Shown here one piece after another: positions 44,764 to 55,317 of a DNA stretch of 64,000 bases. The stretch is taken from assembly GCA_043228905.1 (NCBI GenBank), contig JBHGNT010000015.1:5270001-5334000 (forward strand). The letters are read 5' to 3'. The DNA is from Azolla caroliniana (lineage: Eukaryota > Polypodiophyta). The notes under the pieces were generated by a model. It ran no database searches. It was not told the DNA's origin and saw only the letters and a list, made by a program, of their open reading frames with translations. The translations under genes were made by a program, and so were the position numbers. The stretch's first letter is position 1. Each line of letters opens with the position of its first letter.

Positions 44764-45498
44764 TGTTGGGAGATAGGTCCCTCCGGATGGGAAGGGAGAT
44801 AGGCCGAGGCCGAAACCGTATGAGGAGTACCCGGCTATGGAGAGCCGGATGATGCAGACCCGGTGAGAACCGGATGAGTACCCGGCTACAGAGAGCCGGA
44901 TGGTGCAGACCCGGTGAGAACCGGATGAGGAGTACCCGGCTTCGGAGAGCCGGATGGTGCAGACCCGGCGAGGACCGGATGAGGAGTACCCGGCTACGGA
45001 GAGCCGGATGGTGCAGACCCGGTGAGGAATGCTCACCGGATGAAGAGACATATTCGTAAATATGTTTCTGAGAGTCCATCGAGGCTATATTTGTAAATAG
45101 CCGAAAAGTCATATTAGTATAAATATGACTTAGGGCAAACTTTTAATTACTGTTGTTGTTGTTATTCTTGTTGGTGCAAGAATAGAGTGAGCGCGTAACA
45201 GTGTACACAGAGAGAGAGAGAGAGCAAGAGGTCGTTGCCTCTGTTGTAACCGCCGCCTGTGGCGAGGATCGTGAGCACGAGGTCGTTGCCTCCGTGAACT
45301 CACTGTTGTACATACTCACATAGTGATAGTTTGCAGCCTGTGGGTTGCCGTGGTTTTTCCCTCTTTGGGTTTTCCACGTAAACATCCCGTGTACTGTTCT
45401 CCTCTTTGTGTCGTGCTTTCATTTCCGGTTTTCTGTGCATGAATCTAAGCTTGGTTGCGGCCGAGCATTGCGTACAGGGGAGCGTACTGTTCTTGACA
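44764..45498 (+). repeat. C 5' LTR (LTR1)
   Basis: 735 bp, from TGTTGGGAGATAGG to TTCTTGACA. It contains four 54-bp minisatellite units (about 44820-45030), and a TATA-like TATAAATATGAC lies near 45119. Confidence 0.93.
44820..45030 (+). repeat. 54-bp minisatellite in LTR1, four units
   Basis: Units start GTACCCGGCTA and contain GAGAGCCGGATG and GCAGACCCGG. The same array has five units in LTR2 (about 49624-49890) and three in LTR3 (about 50327-50490). A 54-bp period keeps reading frames open and gives false 18-residue repeats on both strands. Confidence 0.9.
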
Positions 45499-45500
45499 AG

Positions 45501-45511
45501 TGGTATCAGAG
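45501..45511 (+). promoter_or_regulatory. C primer binding site (initiator tRNA-Met)
   Basis: TGGTATCAGAG lies 2 bp inside LTR1. Confidence 0.88.
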
Positions 45512-45527
45512 AGAAACGACACAGAAA

Positions 45528-48500
45528 ATGGACGAATCGTTTGGCGGCATGTTCAAACTCACCGGCTCCAACTATTCAGTGTGGAAGTCGAAGATGAGGG
45601 ACATGCTCATGGTTAAAGACCTCTGGTTGCCGGTTCAAATCGGGGACAAGAGACCGGACAAAATCAACGTCGCGATATGGGAGGTGATGCACATGAAGAC
45701 AACGACGTACATACGTTGCTTCATCGACATGAGCCTGTACAACAACTTCAATGAAGAGAGCAAGGCTCATGAGCTCTGGGAGAAGATCGGCATAATGTTT
45801 CAGAACAAAAATGTTGTTAATCAGGTTTCGGTATTCCGGAAGTTAGTAAGACTCCGGTACCAAGATGGCTCCAGCATGGCGAAGCACATGAATGCCTTCC
45901 AGGGGCTGATCCACCAGGCAACTTCATTGGAAGTACCTCTCGCCGATGAGGTACTAGCGCTACTCCTGCTCGGTTCCCTCCCGGATAGCTGGGAGACGTT
46001 GGTTGTCACTTTGGGCAACGCCGGGCCGGAAGGAAAACGGTTATCCCTAGCAAGAGTGAAGTCGAGCTTGCTAGATGAGAAGGCGCGTCGGAAAGATAAG
46101 GATACGAACTCTGACTCCAAAGCGCTCCTTACCGAATCGGAACGCGGAAGACATAGAAACCGTAGTCCCCAGAACCGGGAGAAGTCGGGGACACGGTCAA
46201 AGTCAAGGGGGAGGCCTACTTGCTTCTATTGCGGCAAGCCGGGACACTTCCAGAAGAACTGTCGGCACTTCCGTAAAGACAAGGAAACCGACGGCACCGA
46301 TTCAAAGCGGACACCGGACCGGAACGGTAAAGACCGCAGCGGACCGGACCGGAAGGGAATGACAGCAATCGCGGCAAGTGAAGAGGAGTTGATGCTCATC
46401 ATCGAGGAGAGTGAGATAAACCTTGCCGGCAACGAGATGACCTGGGTGGTAGACTCCGGAGCGTCATTCCACCTTACCCCGGACCGGAAATGCTTCTCAT
46501 CCTACTCAGCCGGTGATCACGGCTGTGTCCGGATGGGGAATGAAGGTACATGCCGAATTGTCGGCATAGGAGATGTGTGGTTGTCGACACCAACCGGATG
46601 CAAGTTGCTGCTGCGGGATGTCCGACACGTTCCGGAGGTTCGACTCAACCTGATATCAGCCGGTCGGCTAGATGATGAGGGCTACACGGGTAGCATCCGG
46701 AACGGTGTCATGAAGTTCAGCAAAGGGAGCCTGATTGTGGCTCGGGCCCGGAAGGTAAACACATTGTACCTGATGAATGCCCGGTTATGCCCGGAAGAAG
46801 TGAACGTGGCATCCAACACTACCGGTGAGCTATGGCACAAGAGGCTGTGTCATATGAGCGAGAAGGGGATGAAGAGGCTTGCAGACGACAACCTCATTCC
46901 AGTGAAGAACGTGCACTTAGAGAAGTGCACTGATTGTCTGGCCGGTAAGCAGAACCGGACCTCCTTCCGACCAAGGTCACCGATGACACGTAATGCACCA
47001 CTGGAGTTGGTGCATACGGATGTGTGTCAAGTAGACACGAAGTGACATGCCGGAGCGCAGTACTTCGTGACGTTCATAGATGACCACAGCCGGAATCTGT
47101 GGGCCACACCGTTGAAGACGAAGGATCAGGTGTTATCTGTCTTCAAAGAGCTCCACGCGAGAGTGGAAAGAGAAACCGGCCGGAAGTTGAAGGTGGTTCG
47201 AGCAGATAACGGAGGAGAATACCGGGGGTAGTTCGGGGAATACTGCCGCTCGAAGGGAATCCGGCTCGAATTTACCGTGCCGAAGACGCCGGAACTAAAC
47301 GGACTGGCCGAGAGGATGAACTGGACGATAATGGAGAGGGTCCGGAGTATGCTAGCGCATGCAAAACTACCCAAGAAGTTTTGGGTTGAGGCACTGTCAA
47401 CGGCCACATATGTGATAAATAGATCACCCTCAGTACCCTTGGACGGAGACACGCCACAGAGAGTGTGGACCGGTAAGGAAGTATCCTACCGGCATCTGAA
47501 GGTGTTCGGGTGTCTCGCGTACGTGCATGTAGCTAAGGACCGGAGAGGAAAGTTAGATCCAAAGACCCGGCCATGCATATTCCTCGGTTACAGTGACGAC
47601 GAGTTGGTCGACAAGAAGGTATTCCGGAGTCGAGATATTATCTTCATGGAGAACAAGACGCTCGCCGACTCAGAGTCGGAGAAGAAGATAATGAACTCCG
47701 AGTCGACCGGTAAGGATCGACTCTACGATGAGCAGACCCAACCGCCAAGAGACCGGTTAGCACTCGAGGGACCAGACGGTTACGGTGAGGATACCGAACG
47801 GGCTGAAGAAGAAGTAGAGGAAGCTAAAACCGGAACCGGCCAAGACCCCGAATCGGATTCGGATGAAGAGCAGATGGATGAGCCGGTCACCGAAGCCCAG
47901 AGACGGAGATATCCTCTCAGAGAGAGAAGGGCCCCCCGGAGATTTCCGGATGCAGAGCATGTTCTGCTGACTGATGAGGGGGAGCCGGAAAGCTTCGAAG
48001 AGGCGAAGGAAGACACCCACAGCCGAAAATGGTTAAGTGCCATGCAGGATGAGATGGATTCCCTGCATGAGAACCATACGTATGAATTGGTGGAGTTGCC
48101 GAAACGAAAGCGGGCACTCCGAAACAAGTGGGTGTACAAGTTGAAACCGGGAGCTGTCGGCAACCCCCCGAGAAACAAAGCCAGGATCGTGGTGAAGGGG
48201 TTCCAGCAGAAGAAGGGCGTGGACTTCGACGAGATATTTTCCCCGGTAGTAAAGATGACCTCCATCCGGACAGTGCTGAGTATAGCGGCAAGCATGGACC
48301 TCGAGGTAGAGCAGCTAGACGTGAAAACGGCATTCCTTCACGGTGATCTCGTAGAAGAGATCTACATGCAGCAAACGGAAGGATTCGTGGAGAAAGGGAA
48401 GGAGCACCTGGTTTGCCGGTTGAAGAAGAGGCTCTACGGGTTAAAGCAGGCCCCCCGGCAATGGTACCGGAAGTTCGACTCCTTCATGACCGATCAAGGG

Positions 48501-49553
48501 TACCACAAGACGCAAGCCGATCACTGCGTGTTTGTGAAGAAGTTTGAAGGAGGTGACTTCCTGATACTCCTTCTGTACGTGGACGACATGTTGATCGTCG
48601 GACGGGACCAAGTCAAAATACGGATGCTGAAGAAGGCTCTCAACCGGACCTTCTCAATGAAAGACTTGGGTCCGGCAAGACAGATGATGGGGATGCACAT
48701 CATTCGGGACCGGTCAGCGAAGCAATTATGGCTATCACAGGAGAAGTACGTGACAAAGGTGCTTCACCGGTTCAACATGTCAGATGCGAAACCGGTCGGA
48801 TCGACACTTCCGGCAAACTGCAAGCTATCCGGTAAGCAAAGCCAGAAGACGAAAGCAGAGAAGGCGGATATGATGAAGATTCCATATGCCTCTGCCGTCG
48901 GGAGCTTGATGTACGCAATGGTTTGTACCCGACCGGACATAGGATACGCAGTCGGAGTGGTGAGCCTGTTTATGAGCAATCCCGGCAAGGAGCACTGGAA
49001 CACAGTCAAATGGATACTCCGGTATTTGAAGGGCACTTCAAATATGTGTCTCCGATTCGGCTCCGAAAAACCTCAACTTGACGGTTTCACCGATTCGGAC
49101 ATGTCGGCTGATGTGGATACCAGCCGGTCTACATCCGGGTATGTAATGACATATGTAGGGGGAGCTGTTTCGTGGCAGTCGAGGCTGCAGAAGACGGTTG
49201 GATTGTCAACCACAGAGGCGGAGTACATGGCAGCTGTGGAAGCCGGCAAGGAAATATTATGGATGAAGGACTTCATCAGAGAGCTCAGTATCCGGCAAGA
49301 TGAATATCGACTTTATTGTGACAGTCAAAGTGCAATCCATCTTGCTAAGAATGCGGCCTACCATTCCTGGACGAAGCATATCCAGCGAAGATATCACTGG
49401 ATCCGGGAAAGAGTAGATGACCAGGAGTTCGCACTGACGAAGATCCACACGGCCGAGAACGGGTCAGATATGCTGACCAAAGTGCTAATACCCGACAAGC
49501 TAGATGCATGCCGAAAGAGGATCGGACTAGTAAGACACCCCATGCCGGAGTGA
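45528..49553 (+). pseudogene. C Gag-Pol polyprotein with two stops
   Basis: A single frame of about 1340 codons from ATG 45528. Gag: MFKLTGSNYSVWKSKMRDML; knuckle CFYCGKPGHFQKNC near 46228-46265. Protease WVVDSGASFHLT near 46445. Pre-integrase LWHKRLCHMSEKGMKRL and CTDCLAGKQNR. Integrase with HTDVCQVD, FIDDHSR, VVRADNGGEY and NGLAERMN. RT with WVYKLKPGAVG, KARIVVKGFQQKKGVDFDE, QLDVKTAFLHGDL, LYGLKQAPRQWY and LLYVDDMLIVG near 48575. RNase H with DGFTDSDMSADVD, STTEAEYMAAVEAGKEILWM and KHIQRRYHWIRE. TGA at 47043-47045 and TAG at 47229-47231 both fall in integrase, and otherwise the frame is open. Confidence 0.93.
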
Positions 49554-49563
49554 AGGGGGAGTT
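49553..49563 (+). promoter_or_regulatory. C polypurine tract
   Basis: AAGGGGGAGTT-type tract overlapping the pol stop codon and directly before LTR2. Confidence 0.8.
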
Positions 49564-49973
49564 TGTTGGGAGACAGGTCCCTTCGGATGGGAAGGGACAT
49601 AGGCTGAGGCCAAAACCGTATGAGGAGTACCCGGCTACGAAGAGCCGGATGATGCAGACCCAGTGAGAACCGGATGAGGAGTACCCGGCTACAGAGAGCC
49701 GGATGATGCAGACCCGGTGAGAACCAGATGAGGATTACCCGGCTTCGGAGAGCCGGATGGTGCAAACCTGGCGAGGACCGGATGAGGAGTACCCGGCTAC
49801 GGAGAGCCGGATGGTGGAGACCCGGCGAGGACCGGATGAGGAGTACCCGGCTACAGAGAGCCGGATGGTGCAGACCCGGTGAGGAATGCTCACCGGATGA
49901 AGAGACATATTCGTAAATATGTTTCTGAGAGTCCATCGAGACTATATTTGTAAATAGCCGAAAAGTCATATTA
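49564..49973 (+). repeat. C truncated LTR (LTR2)
   Basis: The first 410 bp of the LTR, from TGTTGGGAGACAGG to AAAAGTCATATTA, with five minisatellite units. It then breaks directly into gypsy A sequence. The remaining third of the LTR is absent here. Its first 50 bp differ at several sites from both LTR1 and LTR3, which resemble each other more. Confidence 0.92.
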
Positions 49974-50266
49974 CCTGTGCCTCCCGAGCATTCTCCGAAA
50001 CCGGTCCTCCTCCTCCGGCAGTAGAAATCCGCCCCCACCGACCTTGAGCTCCCGTAGCGTTATGTCGGTGAACCGGTGCCCTATGCCAGCCGGGTTCCGT
50101 AAACTTGGGTCCGACGCGACCCCTTTTATCTGCTCCTTGCTGCCCTCCGGCAAGGGTGTCGCGACTGACCTCACCTTCCGGTCCACAGTCTTGTACTTTG
50201 TATCCATGCGGGCCGTCCGACCCGACCCAATCCTTTCCCCGAAGTCCGCGATGAGTTCGTATATTC
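49974..50266 (-). repeat. Duplicated piece of gypsy A
   Basis: 293 bp matching 44474-44763, including the final TATTC, with about ten substitutions and one 3-bp gain by eye (roughly 96-97% identical). It encodes the A RT segment with RELKVGGGGFLL. Confidence 0.92.
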
Positions 50267-50951
50267 TGTTGGGAGATAGGTCCCTCTGGATGGGAAGGGA
50301 GATAGGCCGAGGCCGAAACCGTATGAGGAGTACCCGGCTACGGAGAGCCGGATGATGCAGACCCGGTGAGAACCGGATGAGGAGTACCCGGCTTCGGAGA
50401 GCCGGATGGTGCAGACCCGGCGAGGACCGGATGAGGAGTACCCGGCTACGGAAGAGCCGGATGGTGCAGACCCGGTGAGGAATGCTCACCGGATGAAGAG
50501 ACATATTCGTAAATATGTTTTTGAGAGTCCATCGAGGCTATATTTGTAAATAGCCGAAAAGTCATATTAGTATAAATATGACTTAGGGCAAACTTTTAAT
50601 TACTGTTGTTGTTGTTATTCTTGTTGGTGCAAGAATAGAGTGAGCGCTTAACAGTGTACACAGAGAGAGAGAGAGAGCAAGAGGTCGTTGCCTCTGTTGT
50701 AACCGCCGCCTGTGGTGAGGATCGTGAGCACGAGGTCATTGCCTCCGTGAACTCACTGTTGTACATACTAACATAGTGATAGTTTGCAACCTGTGGGCTT
50801 CCGTGGTTTTTCCCTCTTTGGGTTTTCCACGTAAACATCCCGTGTACTCTTCTCCTCTTTGTGTCGTGCTTTCATTTCCGGTTTTCTATGCATGAATCTA
50901 AGCTTGGTTGCGGCCAAGCATTGCGTATAGGGGAGCGTACAGTTCTCGACA
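50267..50951 (+). repeat. C third LTR (LTR3)
   Basis: 685 bp, complete from TGTTGGGAGATAGG to TTCTCGACA, with three minisatellite units. It has TATTC on both sides (50262-50266, 50952-50956), exactly as a solo LTR would. Confidence 0.93.
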
Positions 50952-51286
50952 TATTCCCATCAAACTAACCGGCACGGTCTGGTGTTCTCTAAGGTCTTCA
51001 TTGATCACCTTTCGTAACTCGCCCAAGGTGTCGTCAAAAGAGACCGCCTCCACGGCGCCGTTGATTTCTTCGTCGGGGGAGAGGACTCCGCATCCCCTGA
51101 GCCGCTACTCCGCCCTCTTCCTTTCCTGGCCGCTTACACCAGTTATAGTACAACCCCCACTGTCGGAGAACCAAAATTTCCTCCCTATGGTACAGGTCTT
51201 CTTCCCTACTGTACACTTGTGGGGTTTTTCCGGGGTGTCCGGACTATCGCGGCCCCACACGTTGATAGCTGTCTCTAAAAATCCCC
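50952..51286 (-). pseudogene. Gypsy A protease-RT linker
   Basis: Connects the protease frame (ending 51287) to the RT piece interrupted by C. The end encodes VINEDLREHQTVPVSLMG, matching LNEDRTIPVC in B. No long open frame. Confidence 0.7.
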
Positions 51287-52545
51287 TCAGGTTTCGCCTC
51301 CGAGGGTCTCGCGGTTACGCTCATGGTTCGGTCGCACCGTCAGGAACTGGACCGAGTGACGCCCGTCCTGGCTCTTGACTCTTGCATAGGCCGAACCGTT
51401 GTCCTGCACCTTGGTCTCCATCCGTGCCGCCGTGATGTATGGTTCTCCTAGTATAACCAGATGTGAGGACGTCCCTTGCACGAAGAAGTGTTGGTCGATC
51501 TTGATATCACCAATTTTCACCCGTACATTTGTGCAGGCTCCATGTAGTTCTTCCGTGGCGCGCGTTGTTGCCCGTATTTTCCAGCCATGTTTGGTGTTGA
51601 TCGGCCATTTTCCCCCTTTGTAGAAGTCCATGGACATCAAGTTGATTTCTGAACCGTGGTCCACCAACGCCACCACCGGCTCCTGGACATCCCCGATCTT
51701 AATAGGGGTCTCTGTGGTCGCTCTGGCCCAGTGCGGCCTCGAATAGTGGCTCTCCGCCAACTCGTCTTCTAGCGCCATGTCCTCTATGTGCGTCGTTCGC
51801 ACTTCCACCGGCTTCTCCAGGTCTAGCCCTGTCGACAGCCTCTTCCTCTTCACCAAGTCTACGATGGAGTCGTGGAACTCCTTCTTGGCGATCCCAAGCA
51901 CCTACCTCAGCGACAGCTCCACTTTGCTGTCGAGGATAGGTTCCTCCAGGACCTTTCGCAGATCCGTGGTCCTTTCGATTTCCATGCTCAACCGGTACCC
52001 GGCCTTCTTGGCTTTATCTGGTGCGCCGGTCGCACGGGCCTCATTCTACCGTTGACCAAATCGGGTCTCGTACCGTTGCGAGGGCCCAGCACCTTTGGTT
52101 TTACCTACTCGCTTGTCTTCCACCAGAGCCTCGTAGTTCTGGCATGCAGCTTCAACGAAGCCCGTCTTCTCTTCGACCGGGTCACTCCACCCGGTTAGCT
52201 CCCGGACCCGTTTTTCCACGCGGTCCACTTCTTCTTTCCTTAACCGTGCGCCGGCAAGGCCTTCCAGCATCAGCGGCCAGAATCCGGCTTCGTCCGTCTT
52301 CCGGGCCTCACCACCTCCGACCCGGATCCCTGCCGACGCCGAGTAGTGGACGGTCTCCGCGTGGCAAGCCGCCGCTTCTTCCATCAGCCGTTTCATACCC
52401 CCTCGTCCGACATTCAGGTTCAGGGCCCTTCGGGTCTTGCTAGCGTGCACCCGACCGTTCCATAGGTACACCACGTTGGCTCTCATTGCCTCGGCGAAGT
52501 CCCCGCAGTCCCTCCGGACGTGGCCGACCGCGTCGCACCACAAAC
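51287..52545 (-). pseudogene. Gypsy A nucleocapsid and protease
   Basis: A knuckle CLWCDAVGHVRRDC near 52540 is followed by KRLMEEAAACHAETVHYSAS and GFVEAACQNYEALVEDKRVG up to 52046. A stop or frameshift is followed from 51901 by LGIAKKEFHDSIVDLVKRK and the aspartic protease VALVDHGSEINLMSMDF near 51640, then LVILGEPYITAARMETKV and SQDGRHSVQFLTV. The active site is Asp-His-Gly. The same residues occur in B, so this is a family feature. Confidence 0.82.
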
Positions 52546-52571
52546 ACTAGTTTCCAGCTAGAGGCCTTCGA

Positions 52572-53366
52572 TCACGGGCCTGTTCGCTGCCGTCCCTCCG
52601 TGCTTGTGCAATTTGGAGGTCCTTTACCATCCCAGTCAGCTCCTCTAGAGCTGCTCCTCCGCTCGAGCCTCTGACCATGCCGGTCGAAGTCGATCTGGTC
52701 TCGAGCCAGTCTCGGGTCACTTCCTTTATCGACCCACTCTCGCCGTTTGTCAAAACGGCCACAAACTCTCTTCACTACGGCCCAGTCGGCCGTCAGCCCG
52801 TCATCAGTCTCCAGCAGGAGACCCACCTGCTCTCGGTTCCTCGCATCCACCAACTTAACGAACAACAGGACGCGGCTCGTGTCTAGTACGGTCCGGTCGA
52901 GTGCCGAAAGACGCGCGAAGCGTTCTTCAAACTCCCGGAGGAGCACTGACGCGTTTCTCCCCTTTTCGGGGGTCTCTACCCATTCCATGAAATCCCGTTT
53001 CGAGAGCCGAAGCGCGTCATCAAGCCCGTCTTTTTCGAGGAGCCGACCTTCAAACTCTTCCCAGGTCCGGCTCTCAGCCCGTACCTCGAGCACCTTCGCA
53101 TGGATGCCCGATATTGCCACTCGCGGGAAACCGGTCAGTCGCCTCTCTTCCGGAATGTCTCTCATTACCATCTCGGCCCAGTAGGCCTCCAAATAGCTCG
53201 TAGCGTCCTTCCCACCGAACCGGCCTATCGTGCTGACAACCGCTTCAATGGCCCTATCGAGGGTGTCTGCACCTTCGCGCGCACTCACTATCCGATCCAC
53301 AGCCGAAGCCATGGCTTCTGCGAGATCCGACCCCTTCATCTTTCTATTCCTCTGCCGCATGTTCAC
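52572..53366 (-). pseudogene. Gypsy A Gag
   Basis: About 264 codons after the primer site: DLAEAMASAVDRIVSAREGA, IGRFGGKDATSYLEAYWAEM, RDIPEERRLTGFPRVAI, LLREFEERFARLSALDRTVL and VKRVCGRFDKRREW. The pattern is shared with B and with D Gag. The last part (after about 52690) is out of frame relative to B. Its neighbour is the nucleocapsid piece at 52545. Confidence 0.82.
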
Positions 53367-53383
53367 GCCGGGTTCACCAAATA

Positions 53384-54081
53384 TGTCGCGTTGTTACGTG
53401 CGCGTGCGTGTAGAAAGAGGCGGGACCACCGGGGCCTTGGACCGAGAAATAGCTGAGAAGGAGGGGAACGGGAAGGCAACAGACGCACTTGCACGCACAC
53501 GGACGCGGGGCACACAGGAATCACAGTGCATCAACACAGCAAAACGAGACGACTAGAAGTCTGAGTATATGAACACGTATGTATATTAATTTGTATGTGT
53601 ATATCAAGACGGTTACAACTAACAGGCCGGCAAGGCGAACGTCGACGCCTGTTCACTCACACGTAGAAGAGCGAGATGGAGACTCTGCCGGAAGCACACG
53701 GGCAACCCACGAAGCAGAGTCAGCCTCCCGAAAACCTGCACCCAGCGAATATAGAGAAAGAAGGAGGAGAAGAGCTCGGTCCCAGTCTGACAGCACTTCG
53801 TCCTCCACAAAAAAAAACCGATCCCCCCTTTCATTCCTCTCCCTCTCTTTTATTGCCCAAGGAGGGAGGCCGTTATCATTTGTTACATCATATTAATTCT
53901 TTGTCCTTTCGGACAGAGATACACCTCGATTCTCTCCCTATTGAATGCGTGCTACCGAGGATTTCACCTCAGCCGACTTGTACCTACCTACTTACTATAC
54001 AACGAAAGTGTGCTCACGTGTAAGGGGCGGTTTACACACGCTAAATTCGGTTTCCGCCTAGGGACGGTTTTCTTCACGACA
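53384..54081 (-). repeat. Gypsy A 5' LTR
   Basis: 698 bp matching 37364-38062 with a few percent difference. It ends against copia-2 with the duplication ACGG at 54082-54085. Confidence 0.93.
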
Positions 54082-54085
54082 ACGG

Positions 54086-54552
54086 GAGCTGGAGACGCTT
54101 TCCGAAGCCGTAAAGGATCCGCAATGGATCGATGCAATGAATGAGGAAATGGAACGTTATGCAAAAACGAGACATGGGTTCTCTTCCCTCACACTCCGCA
54201 CAAGAAAGCGATTGGTTGTCGATGGATTTACAAAGTGAAACACAATGCCGACACCTCCATAAATCGCTTTAAAGCACGGCTTGTTGCGAAAGGATACACG
54301 CAAACGCACGACGTAGACTACGAAGAGACTTTTGCCCCGGTGGCAAAGATGACAATTGTGCGGACCGTAATTGCAATTGCGGCAGCAAAAGGGTGGTACC
54401 TCCACCAGATGGACGTCAAGAACGCCATTCTTCAAGGATAATTGGAAGAGGAGGTGTACATGATCCAACCACCCGGTTTTGAATCGCGCAATCATCCAAA
54501 CACCGTGTGCTGACCCAAGAAGCCTCTCTACAGCCTCAAAGAAGCACCACGT
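54086..54552 (+). pseudogene. copia-2 reverse transcriptase, resumed
   Basis: Continues copia-2 after gypsy [20 protein letters not shown], then [56 protein letters not shown], a TAA near 54439 and EEEVYMIQPPGFE. It matches copia-1 RT (19497-20969) codon by codon. It stops at 54552, where gypsy B begins, before the YVDD active site. The remainder is missing from the window. Confidence 0.9.
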
Positions 54553-55171
54553 TGTCGAGGTATTCCTCGCGGATGCGTGGAATGAGGCGGGACCTCGGGG
54601 GTCCTGTACCGAAGAGCAAGAGAGAAAGGAGAAGAGACCCACTACGTGCGAGAGTAGATTCATAGGGACACGGCCCTTCGACACAAAGAAGCGAGTGGGA
54701 CAGTGACACAGAGAGACACGAATGTATGTATGTATTAACAAAGACAAACAACAAAACACGAAGTCGGTTACAACCGAACAGGCCGGCGAACAGATGCCGA
54801 TACCTGTTCGTAAACGCACAGAGATGAAGGAGTAGGTTGGAGGTGCTGCCGGAAGCACTCGGGCATTCCTCAGAGCAGCGCGAGCCTCCCGAAACCTGCA
54901 CAGAAGGAAGCTATGGAGTTTGTGAACCAGAGAGAGAGAAGCCTTCGCACCCAAACCGACAGCACTTCGTCCTCGACTCTCCGCGATCCCTTTCTCCTCC
55001 TTGTCTCCCTCCTTTTATAGGCAAGGAAGGAGCCGTTTCCCATTTACTTCCTACCTACCGAATCTGCCCGCCTAGGATCTCCTATGTACAACATAAGGCG
55101 CACGTGCATGAAGAGCCGGTTCCTACGCTCTGGTGCACCGATTCCGCTTGTGGACGGTTTTCTTCACGACA
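54553..55171 (-). repeat. Gypsy B 3' LTR
   Basis: 619 bp. In element sense it begins TGTCGTGAAGAAAACCGTCC and ends AATACCTCGACA. Homologous to the A LTR at both ends but shorter. The polypurine tract is at 55172-55188. Confidence 0.88.
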
Positions 55172-55317
55172 TCCACCCCCACCTAACCGTGCATCCACCA
55201 GCATGCGCCAAATCGAGTTGGGACGGAGAAAACCGGTCCAGCCTTTATTCCCCACTCATCGGTTCTTCTTCGGTTTTGGATCGTCCGTCGTCCCGGTCCA
55301 GGTTATCCGGATCCGGC

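Larger units (their letters stand above)
44764..50951 (+). mobile_element. copia element C with a rearranged right end
   Basis: A plus-strand Ty1/copia element inside gypsy A. The full LTR at 44764-45498, interior 45499-49563, a truncated LTR at 49564-49973, a 293-bp copy of gypsy A sequence (49974-50266) and a third complete LTR at 50267-50951. TATTC, the 5-bp target duplication, occurs at 44759-44763, again at 50262-50266 and at 50952-50956. The interior codes one gag-pol frame with two stops. Confidence 0.92.
37364..54081 (-). mobile_element. Gypsy A, carrying nested D and C
   Basis: A minus-strand LTR element inserted in the copia-2 frame with the 4-bp duplication ACGG (37360-37363 and 54082-54085). 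Its LTRs are 37364-38062 and 53384-54081. Its own sequence amounts to about 7.0 kb once D (38364-41876) and the C complex (44764-50951) are set aside. Order in element sense: LTR, primer site near 53366-53380, gag with knuckle, protease, RT, RNase H, integrase with GPY-type end, polypurine tract, LTR. LTRs differ by a few percent by eye. It is close to B at 54553-60412. Confidence 0.92.

Noticed and set aside
43649-45112. A 487-codon open frame on the minus strand joining RT sequence to a repeated 18-residue segment (SPGLHHPALRSRVLLIR)
   Set aside because: The repeated part is the 54-bp minisatellite of the C LTR read in antisense. It is open only because 54 is divisible by 3. The RT part belongs to gypsy A, the rest to an LTR.
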